This document shows, piece by piece, positions 55,541 to 64,000 of a stretch of 64,000 nt of DNA. Both the position numbers and the translations under genes were made by a program. Numbering within the stretch: position 1 is the stretch's first letter; every line of letters starts with the position of its first letter. The stretch lies in NCBI GenBank assembly GCA_026119855.1, contig JAOWBW010000486.1, forward strand, positions 744,001 through 808,000, given 5' to 3'. The notes under the pieces are model-generated. The model did not search any database and had not been told where the DNA came from. It was given only the letters and a program-made list of their open reading frames with translations. The DNA comes from Campanula takesimana. Its lineage: Eukaryota; Streptophyta; Magnoliopsida; Asterales; Campanulaceae.

Positions 55541-57056
55541 TGTTGGGTTTCCTAGTAACATGCGCAGCGGAATTTAGCAATTAAAATTTTAAGAAACCCA
55601 AAGCCATGGATCCGTTCATATGATTAAATCAAATACAACAAGATGAATAGAGGAATAACTAACCCTTGATGACTATGAATTTTCTCTTGGTCTTTGGTGG
55701 AGAAACTTGAAGACTTGATCACGATCACAAAGCTTGAACACGAACTTTGAAGATGATGATTTTCACCCTCTAGCGGTATCCACACTTCGAACGAATATCA
55801 AAGGATCTTTGATCTTGGTTGCTAGACCAATATTATGAAACACACTTTCACAATATAATAAAAGAACTATATTGAATTTATTTGTGAATTATTTTGTTCC
55901 TCAATCAAGGATATCTTAGAACAAAATAATATCTCTCTCAAACTCTTTGAGACTCACAAAATCACTTGTACATATGGTCTGGCCGAATTGGGGTTTTTAT
56001 ACACAATTAAGACCTATTCCAAATAGGAATCTTGTGCCAAAAACCTTCCCAAATCGAATTAGGAATTTTCCTGTCGGCAGCACCAGGCGCCCGCCTGTAA
56101 AGGGCCAGGCGCCCGCCTGAATGACCAGAAGGTCCCTGTCTTTCTGGAATTACTTCAGGCGCCCGCCTGGTCTGAACCAAGCGCCCGCTCGGTAGACCAA
56201 ACAGCCCAGAATGTTTCCAAAATTCCTCCAAGGTCCTTTGACTCTAAATTCCAATATATTCCTCTTATTAAAGATTCGTTCTATTGTGTGTGACCCTCTA
56301 GGATTATACTAAGTTGGCAATGGGCTCAAACATGATCCCATAAGATATGATTAGGTTCTAGCAAACCGTCATACCTACCCAAATAGTATAACTAGATACA
56401 AGTTCGCATTCCTTTAGAATATGTCACAATCCCTTTGTCCACGATGTCATTGAACACAAGTCATGGTCAAACAGTCAACTTGTTTTGTTCAATACTTTCT
56501 CGATTCCGAATATGTTGATAATCCAAATGACATTGATCCAATCAATTCATTTGAGTCCGGCCGAACATTTCATCAACATCATTCCTACGAGAGGCCCAAG
56601 CTTGACATCTCTCCGTGGAGGGACAAATCCATTTAGCTTATTATTCTTCCCAACGGGAATCCGATTATGCCAATCATACCCTTTATAACTACCGTGTTAA
56701 GGTAGCGTTTGAATATGTCAAACACAATGTTCATCAAGTGGAAGACTATAATAACTTCATGTCTAAGGATTCAAATGACATAACTAATATGAGATATATG
56801 TTCGACATAGACCATGACATAAATCTCATACAGCGGGTCATGTCCAGTACCTTGTTCCAAACAAGTACCCATAAATCTAACATGATCATCTCATGATCAT
56901 TTAGCCTTTATACTAGTGCTTAATAAGTACTAGGGACGGGGATTATTATAAGTAAGCATGAACAACAATAATAATCAAAACATCTCTTTATTGATATGAA
57001 ATAAATGATAACAATTACAACGTTTATTAAACGTGCCTAGGGCACCACTACCAACA
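55541..57056 (-). repeat. 3' LTR of Copia-2 (1516 bp)
   Basis: TGTTGGGTTTCC...CCAACA. It differs from the Copia-1 LTR mainly in the G+C-rich box region (three full boxes and one degenerate) and around 55720. Confidence 0.95.
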
Positions 57057-57070
57057 ATCTCCCACTTGCC
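57057..57070 (-). other. Polypurine tract of Copia-2
   Basis: GGCAAGTGGGAGAT on the minus strand, identical to Copia-1. Confidence 0.75.
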
Positions 57071-60000
57071 CTAGGCCCAATCTCCCATGTATCTAATACC
57101 CATGGACCTAACATGACCATCATGTTTAGCTTGTGGAAGTCCCTTTGTTAGCGGGTCCGCAACATTGTCATCAGTAGGTACTCTGCATATATTTACGTCT
57201 CCCCTATCAACGATCTCTCGAATGATATGAAAACGCCTAAGTATGTGTTTGGATTTCTGATGTGCTCTTGGTTCCTTTGCTTGAGCAATAGCACCATTAT
57301 TATCACAATAAAGGTCTATTGGATTAGCAATACTAGGAACCACTTCAAGTTCAGTTATGAACTTCTTAATCCAAACAGCTTCCTTTGCAGCATCCGATGC
57401 AGCAATATACTCAGCTTCTGTTGTAGAATCAGCGGTTGTACTTTGCTTGGAACTCTTCCAGCTTACAGCTCCACCATTTAACATAAACACAAAACCCGAT
57501 TGCGATCGGCTATCATCTTTGTCAGTTTGGAAGCTTGCATCCGTGTAGGCATTTACAACGAGATCATCTTCCATTCCTCCATAGACCAAAAACGAGTCTT
57601 TAGTTCTTCTCAAGTACTTTAGAATCGCTTTTACAGCTATCCAGTGATTTTCGCCAGGGTCGGATTGGTATCTACTTGTCATGCTCAAAGCATAAGATAC
57701 ATCCGGCCTAGTACAAATCATGGCATACATGATGGACCCAATTGCCGAAGCATATGGAACATCATTCATTTTCTCACGCTCATCATTTGTCTTAGGACAT
57801 TGAGTCTTGCTTAGAGAAACTCCATGTAACACTGGCAAGGTGCCTCTCTTAGAATTTTCCATACGGAATCTTCTAATGACCTTGTCAATGTATGTACTTT
57901 GGCTTAAACCAAGTAGCCTTCTTGATCTATCTCTATAGATCTTAATGCCAAGTATATATGCGGCTTCACCCATATCTTTCATTGCGAAGCACTTTCCTAA
58001 CCAAGTCTTCACAGACTGAAGTGTAGGAATGTCGTTTCCAATGAGCAATATGTCATCCACATATAAAATAAGGAATAGCACTATGCTCCCACTAATCTTC
58101 TTGTATACACAAGGCTCATCTTCGTTCTTGATGAAACCAAACTCTTTGACCGATTCATCAAAACGGAGATTCCAACTCCTTGAAGCTTGCTTCAATCCAT
58201 AGATGGATCTTTGCAATTTGCATACCTTAGAATCTTGTTCAAAACCTTCTGGTTGTGTCATATACACATCCTCTTGGAGTTTTCCATTCAGGAAAGCGGT
58301 TTTGACGTCCATCTGCCATATTTCATAGTCATGATATGCGGCAATGGCAAGCAAAATTCTTATAGACTTGATCATTGCTACGGGTGAAAAGGTCTCATCA
58401 TAGTCAATACCATGAACTTGCCTATACCCCTTCGCTACAAGCCTAGCTTTGTAAGTATGCACCTTCCCATCCATGTCAGTCTTCTTCTTGAAGACCCATT
58501 TGCATCCTATGGTTTTTACACCTTCGGGTGCATCAATCAAATTCCAAACTTGATTGTCTTGCATGGATTGCAATTCGGATTCCATGGCTCCAAGCCAGTT
58601 GTCCGAATCAGGAGAAGACATCGCCTCTTGGTAGGTTGACGGTTCATCATTCTCAATGATTTCTACCTCATTACTATCCGTTACGAGAAATCCATATCTC
58701 TCGGGCTCGGATCGTGACCTACTAGATCTGCGAGATGCTTGTGTATTTTGAACAGGTTCCACAACTCCTTGTGGTTCTTGTTCTTGTTCCACTATTGGTT
58801 CAATGTTATTTTCTGGGTCTCGAATTTCTTCAAGATTTATTTTACTCCCACTGATTTCTTTGGAGAGAAACTCTTTCTCTAGAAAGACACCAGTTCGGGC
58901 AACAAACACTTTGTTGTCCTCTCGGTTGTAAAAGTAATATCCTTTAGTTTCCTTAGGATATCCCACGAAAATACATTTATCAGATTTGTGTGCTAGTTTG
59001 TCAGAGATGAGTCTCTTGACATAAACTTCGCAACCCCAAATCCTCATGAAAGATAAACTAGGTTTCTTTCCACTCCACATCTCATATGGAGTCTTTGGAA
59101 CCGATTTAGTTGGAACTTGATTTAGTGTGAAAGCAGCGGTTTCTAGGGCGTAACCCCAAAAGGATATTGGAAGATCAACTTGACTCATCATTGATCGAAC
59201 CATGTCTAACAAAGTCCGATTCCTCCTCTCGGACACACCATTCCATTGTGGTGTTCCAGGTGGAGTCAATTGTGAAACTATTCCACAATTCTTTAGATGA
59301 TCATCAAATTCTTGACTTAAGTATTCTCCACCTCGATCTGATCGAAGTGCCTTAATGCTTTTGCCAAGTTGTTTTTCTACTTCATTTTGAAATATTCTAA
59401 ATATCTCAAATGCTTCACTTTTATGTTTCATTAGGTAAACATACCCAAATCTACTATAATCATCAGTGAAGGTTATGAAGTATTGAAATCCTCCCCTAGC
59501 ATTGCTACTTAATGGTCCGCATACATCGGAATGTATCAACCCCAATAAGTCGCTTGCCCTTTCACCCAACTTGGTAAAAGGTGTCTTAGTCATTTTTCCA
59601 AGAAGACACGACTCACAAGTATCATATGACTCTAAGTCACATGAACCCAAAAGTCCGTCCCCATGGAGTTTTGAGATACGCTTCTCATTAATATGACCAA
59701 GACGGCAATGCCACATATAAGTATGATTTACATCATTAGGTTTAGATTTCTTATTTACATGATAGACATTATTTTCATTCTTGACATCCAAGACATAAAG
59801 GCCATTAAATGAATTAGCAATACCATAAAGCACATCATTTAAATAAATAGAAAATTTCTTATTCTCAATAAGAAACTTAAAACCTTCATTATCCAAACAA
59901 GAAATTGAAATAATATTTCTGCTTAAATCCGGAACATAATAACAATTGTTCAAAACAAGAATTAATCCGGAAGGTAAAGTGACTTCATAAGTCCCTACGG

Positions 60001-61027
60001 CTAATGCAGCAACTCTTGCTCCATTTCCCACGCGTAGATCTACTTCACCTTCTTTAAGCAGTCTCCTATTCTTTAGTCCCTGCACATTTAGACAAATGTG
60101 AGAACCACATCCGGTATCCAATACCCAAGAATCAGTGATAGAAAGGAGAATATCTATCATATAGATACCTGAAGTCGACGCAGCCTTGCTGCTCTTCTTC
60201 TTCTTTTGCTCTTCCAAGAAAGCCTTGCAATTACGTTTCCAATGACCAATTTCTTGACAATGGAAACAGATTGCATCCTTTTGTGAATCAGGTTTTGCCT
60301 CAGAAGCCTTGGCAACCTTTGCCTTGCTTATCTTAGGTTTGACAACTTTTGCCTTACCCTTTCCTTTGGCACTAGCCTTCTTCCCATCATGAACCAAGAG
60401 CACAGGAGAACCTTTCTCCACAATTTTCATCTCTGCAGTTTTGAGCATCCCATGCAACTCAGAGAGATTCTTATCCATTCCATGCATGTTATAATTCATC
60501 ACAAACTGATTATAACTTTTAGGCAATGAATTAAGAATGAGATCCGTGGCTAGCTCCAATGGGATTGGATAGCCAAGTTTCTCAAGGTGCTCTACATAAC
60601 CTTTCATTTTAAGAAAGTGAGGACTCACTTGTTTCCCTTCATTCATTTTACTAGTAGTGAATGCAACAATGGTCTTGTACCTCTCTTGCCTAGCTTGCTC
60701 TTGAAACATGGTTCTCAACTCCACGCCTATCTCATAGGCTTCCAAATGTTCCAAACTTTGTTGGAGTTTTGAACACATAGCAGCAAGCATGAGACAACTT
60801 ACATCTCTAGAATCATTACGATGTTTCTTGTAATTGTCTCTTTCTACCCTAGGGGCAGTAGGCGGTGGTTCAGCAGGGAGAGGCCCATCGAGAATGTACA
60901 ACTTATCTTCTTGCCTAAGAACAATTCTTATGCTTCGGATCCAATCCATAAAGTTTGTACCATTCTCTTCGAGCTTATCCTTCTCAAGGATCGATCGCAA
61001 CGACATTGATTGAGTGTTATTAGTCAT
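57071..61027 (-). CDS. Copia-2 gag-pol polyprotein, complete (1318 aa)
   Basis: A single uninterrupted frame starting MTNNTQSMSLRSILEKDK. Gag with a UBN2-like core (1-250) and a Lys-rich linker, knuckle CFHCQEIGHWKRNC (254-267), protease WVLDTGCGSH (DTG 304-306), integrase zinc site HCRLGH...CESC and core with SDVCGPL, TDDYSRFG and SERRNR, a Pro/Glu-rich linker near 740-800, RT with KARLVAKGYRQ, QMDVKTAFLNG, YGLKQASRSW and YVDD (989-992), and RNase H with Asp 1163, Glu 1204/1206 and Asp 1242 (LYCDNNGA). All catalytic residues I can check are present and the length is normal for Ty1/copia. This is the only apparently functional retrotransposon polyprotein here. Lineage within copia is not assigned. 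Confidence 0.95.
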   Translation of the reverse strand: MTNNTQSMSLRSILEKDKLEENGTNFMDWIRSIRIVLRQEDKLYILDGPLPAEPPPTAPRVERDNYKKHRNDSRDVSCLMLAAMCSKLQQSLEHLEAYEIGVELRTMFQEQARQERYKTIVAFTTSKMNEGKQVSPHFLKMKGYVEHLEKLGYPIPLELATDLILNSLPKSYNQFVMNYNMHGMDKNLSELHGMLKTAEMKIVEKGSPVLLVHDGKKASAKGKGKAKVVKPKISKAKVAKASEAKPDSQKDAICFHCQEIGHWKRNCKAFLEEQKKKKSSKAASTSGIYMIDILLSITDSWVLDTGCGSHICLNVQGLKNRRLLKEGEVDLRVGNGARVAALAVGTYEVTLPSGLILVLNNCYYVPDLSRNIISISCLDNEGFKFLIENKKFSIYLNDVLYGIANSFNGLYVLDVKNENNVYHVNKKSKPNDVNHTYMWHCRLGHINEKRISKLHGDGLLGSCDLESYDTCESCLLGKMTKTPFTKLGERASDLLGLIHSDVCGPLSSNARGGFQYFITFTDDYSRFGYVYLMKHKSEAFEIFRIFQNEVEKQLGKSIKALRSDRGGEYLSQEFDDHLKNCGIVSQLTPPGTPQWNGVSERRNRTLLDMVRSMMSQVDLPISFWGYALETAAFTLNQVPTKSVPKTPYEMWSGKKPSLSFMRIWGCEVYVKRLISDKLAHKSDKCIFVGYPKETKGYYFYNREDNKVFVARTGVFLEKEFLSKEISGSKINLEEIRDPENNIEPIVEQEQEPQGVVEPVQNTQASRRSSRSRSEPERYGFLVTDSNEVEIIENDEPSTYQEAMSSPDSDNWLGAMESELQSMQDNQVWNLIDAPEGVKTIGCKWVFKKKTDMDGKVHTYKARLVAKGYRQVHGIDYDETFSPVAMIKSIRILLAIAAYHDYEIWQMDVKTAFLNGKLQEDVYMTQPEGFEQDSKVCKLQRSIYGLKQASRSWNLRFDESVKEFGFIKNEDEPCVYKKISGSIVLFLILYVDDILLIGNDIPTLQSVKTWLGKCFAMKDMGEAAYILGIKIYRDRSRRLLGLSQSTYIDKVIRRFRMENSKRGTLPVLHGVSLSKTQCPKTNDEREKMNDVPYASAIGSIMYAMICTRPDVSYALSMTSRYQSDPGENHWIAVKAILKYLRRTKDSFLVYGGMEDDLVVNAYTDASFQTDKDDSRSQSGFVFMLNGGAVSWKSSKQSTTADSTTEAEYIAASDAAKEAVWIKKFITELEVVPSIANPIDLYCDNNGAIAQAKEPRAHQKSKHILRRFHIIREIVDRGDVNICRVPTDDNVADPLTKGLPQAKHDGHVRSMGIRYMGDWA

Positions 61028-62572
61028 TATCTACAAATATGCAAAATTTCCAAAATTTAATAAGTACCGATTTTCATTAAAGAGATAAATAATGTATTTT
61101 TAAACAAAATACTCCCACTAAATTATATAACCTTCTTATACATCCAATGTATAATATAATTTAATTGGGTTAAGATCCAACTTTAATTTAATTTCAAGTC
61201 CGCTAAGGCGGATTACACAAAATCAAATTAATTAGGTAGACAACTCTTGTCAATCATATCTCATATGACTCTTAATTCCTTTTATGAGATTCTTTTAGAA
61301 ATCCAATTTCAAAAGCATGTTAAACCTCATCTTTGCCTAGGCCCAAAACTGTTTTGACGCCCAATTAAGTCTAACCATTTTAAACGCATAGTTAATGTGT
61401 CCCGCTAGGGCGTGCCCACATTATCTATCTTGCTCAAACATAAATAAATTTAATGCACCTCGCTAGGGCGAATCTACATTAAAATCACTCATGTACTAAC
61501 AAGTGTTTTAATCATGGCATGGCAATAAAAGACTTAAAACTTTCTTTGAAGGTTCATCACATATAGCATATAACACATTTATGAGCACATAATATAAACA
61601 TGTTACACATCAAGTTTAGCCACTAAATTAATCCCATTAATTTAAGCATAATATTTATGTGTCATTAGTTTCTCTATAATTATGAGGATGAGACTATTTC
61701 AACTTTGGTTATTATCTCCAAATCAAGACAACAAGAAGTGCGGTCGAACTAAGCCATTTGGCAACCACAATCCCGCACTAATTCAAGAAACCAAGAAAGT
61801 AGTCCATGTGGCCGAAACTAAGCAATAGATGGTCTCGATGAACGTAGGCCAATTGCATTCACAATTCCACATGGATCTCCAATCATTGAATCAAGAACTT
61901 TGTTTCTCAATTTTAGCAATTATGAACTCTTCATAATTCTAACTTCGTTTTGCTTTGAAACTTTGATTGCGATCAATTTTGGGAAACACAATCTCGATGA
62001 ACGCAGATTAGCCATCCAAAACTTGAACCAATCTAGGAATCACAAGACTAAAACAAATAGGAAAATCAAACCCCAAAATCCACACACAAACCAACTACCC
62101 AAAACCCATTCCAGATCAGCAAGTCTGAAGTGGTCTTGTTACTGGTTTTGTCGGATTTATCGAAAAATTCCAGAATCAGATTTTGAACAAAATCAGAACA
62201 TTCTGGCCTAGCAAGCGCGCGCCTGGTCCAGCACAGGCGGGCGCCTGAAGCGAGCGCGCGCCTGGTCCAGCGCGGGCGGGCGCCTGAATGGTCAGAATGG
62301 TATGGAATTTTCAAGTTCGAAAATTTTGTCTCAAAATTATTTTTCCCCGATTATTAAAACTTTGATCCAATCAAAAATCAATAATCGAAATAATTCAGAA
62401 TCCACCATAATTTTTTATTGCGATTGAATCGTGCGATTAAGGTTCGAAAAACAATAAACCACATAAAATCACAAAACACATAAACATCATATAATCCAAT
62501 ATTCATATCATGCTTGGCACATAAACAATTTATATACACAACATGATCCAAGTATTAATCAACATGAACGGG
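61028..62572 (-). other. Copia-2 leader
   Basis: The same layout as in Copia-1: hairpins CCGC-TAAG-GCGG (61200-61211), CGC-TAGG-GCG (61403-61412), TCGC-TAGG-GCGA (61460-61471), and CGCGCGCCTGGTCCAGC boxes at 62212-62288. No gene is supported. Confidence 0.6.
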
Positions 62573-62584
62573 GCTCTGATACCA
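62573..62584 (-). other. Primer-binding site of Copia-2
   Basis: TGGTATCAGAGC on the minus strand, one base from the 5' LTR. Confidence 0.92.
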
Positions 62585-62585
62585 C

Positions 62586-64000
62586 TGTTGGGTTTCCTAG
62601 TAACATGCGCAGCGGAATTTAGCAATTAAAATTTTAAGAAACCCAAAGCCATGGATCCGTTCATATGATTAAATCAAATACAACAAGATGAATAGAGGAA
62701 TAACTAACCCTTGATGACTATGAATTTTCTCTTGGTCTTTGGTGGAGAAACTTGAAGACTTGATCACGATCACAAAGCTTGAACACGAACTTTGAAGATG
62801 ATGATTTTCACCCTCTAGCGGTATCCACACTTCGAACGAATATCAAAGGATCTTTGATCTTGGTTGCTAGACCAATATTATGAAACACACTTTCACAATA
62901 TAATAAAAGAACTATATTGAATTTATTTGTGAATTATTTTGTTCCTCAATCAAGGATATCTTAGAACAAAATAATATCTCTCTCAAACTCTTTGAGACTC
63001 ACAAAATCACTTGTACATATGGTCTGGCCGAATTGGGGTTTTTATACACAATTAAGACCTATTCCAAATAGGAATCTTGTGCCAAAAACCTTCCCAAATC
63101 GAATTAGGAATTTTCCTGTCGGCAGCACCAGGCGCCCGCCTGTAAAGGGCCAGGCGCCCGCCTGAATGACCAGAAGGTCCCTGTCTTTCTGGAATTACTT
63201 CAGGCGCCCGCCTGGTCTGAACCAAGCGCCCGCTCGGTAGACCAAACAGCCCAGAATGTTTCCAAAATTCCTCCAAGGTCCTTTGACTCTAAATTCCAAT
63301 ATAGTCCTCTTATTAAAGATTCGTTCTATTGTGTGTGACCCTCTAGGATTATACTAAGTTGGCAATGGGCTCAAACATGATCCCATAAGATATGATTAGG
63401 TTCTAGCAAACCGTCATACCTACCCAAATAGTATAACTAGATACAAGTTCGCATTCCTTTAGAATATGTCACAATCCCTTTGTCCACGATGTCATTGAAC
63501 ACAAGTCATGGTCAAACAGTCAACTTGTTTTGTTCAATACTTTCTCGATTCCGAATATGTTGATAATCCAAATGACATTGATCCAATCAATTCATTTGAG
63601 TCCGGCCGAACATTTCATCAACATCATTCCTACGAGAGGCCCAAGCTTGACATCTCTCCGTGGAGGGACAAATCCATTTAGCTTATTATTCTTCCCAACG
63701 GGAATCCGATTATGCCAATCATACCCTTTATAACTACCGTGTTAAGGTAGCGTTTGAATATGTCAAACACAATGTTCATCAAGTGGAAGACTATAATAAC
63801 TTCATGTCTAAGGATTCAAATGACATAACTAATATGAGATATATGTTCGACATAGACCATGACATAAATCTCATACAGCGGGTCATGTCCAGTACCTTGT
63901 TCCAAACAAGTACCCATAAATCTAACATGATCATCTCATGATCATTTAGCCTTTATACTAGTGCTTAATAAGTACTAGGGACGGGGATTATTATAAGTAA
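62586..64000 (-). repeat. 5' LTR of Copia-2, incomplete at window end
   Basis: Begins TGTTGGGTTTCCTAGT and matches the 3' LTR throughout the visible 1415 bp. Confidence 0.95.

Larger units (their letters stand above)
55541..64000 (-). mobile_element. Copia-2: Ty1/copia element, same family as Copia-1, cut by window edge
   Basis: 3' LTR 55541-57056, polyprotein, PBS, and 5' LTR from 62586 running past the window end (about 100 bp missing if as long as its partner). Inserted in the pol of Z after CCCAC. I noticed one difference in the shared LTR part (ATATATTCC against ATATAGTCC near 56256/63301), so it is recent. Confidence 0.95.

Overview
The window is plant nuclear DNA, most likely from a eudicot, and it consists almost wholly of nested LTR retrotransposons. 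I see no intact host gene. Evidence for this: Ty1/copia and Ty3/gypsy polyproteins, LTRs ending TG...CA, primer-binding sites, Helitron and Stowaway-type ends, and target-site duplications (TSDs) that resolve the nesting. The species cannot be named from the sequence.

Layout, left to right. 1-8767: the 3' part of a non-autonomous element (called X1 here) related to Tat-clade Ty3/gypsy elements. It has a gag-like fragment, an antisense plant-mobile-domain-like gene, hairpin repeat arrays and a 3' LTR. 8768-11186: low-complexity flank with Helitron and MITE ends. 11187-18250: a decayed Tat-clade element Y1 (LTR, PBS, gag, protease, RT, start of the second RNase H), ending abruptly at an inverted LTR of the same family (18251-19236). 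19237-21923: the 3' segment of a Tat element on the minus strand, with an integrase end, an antisense small ORF that has its own TATA box, and a 30-bp minisatellite. 21924-22098: an LTR fragment that forms the target of the next element. 22099-52017: a second X element (X2) with two LTRs, no pol, and many hairpin arrays. Inside X2 sits a Tekay-type chromovirus (23986-41663, TSD TACCC). Inside that element's 3' LTR sits Copia-1 (24704-33190, TSD CATCT). The end of the X2 3' LTR is broken by a Tat element Z (52018-55540), in which a forward LTR and PBS are joined to inverted pol. Z is broken by Copia-2 (55541 to beyond the window), the only element here with a fully open polyprotein.

Relative ages follow from the nesting: Y LTR, then X2, then Tekay, then Copia-1; and X2, then Z, then Copia-2. 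I noticed one difference between the two LTRs of Copia-1 and one in the visible part of those of Copia-2, so both look recent.

The most unusual signals are RNA-level. (i) A motif of about 60 nt occurs 8 times (plus 3 diverged copies) in Tat/X LTRs and untranslated regions. It can form a pseudoknotted fold of four helices with compensatory changes. (ii) A second motif of about 33 nt occurs 7 times, a hairpin usually with a GNRA-type loop. (iii) Every large tandem array in the X elements, although unrelated in primary sequence, is built of units centred on a small hairpin, and several arrays keep the stem through compensatory changes. (iv) Five different promoters (Copia, Tekay, X and Y LTRs, and the antisense ORF) all carry G+C-rich GCGCGC-type or palindromic boxes about 50-370 bp upstream of a TATA box. 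The X elements appear to be long, largely structured RNAs that encode only a coiled-coil plus zinc-knuckle protein.
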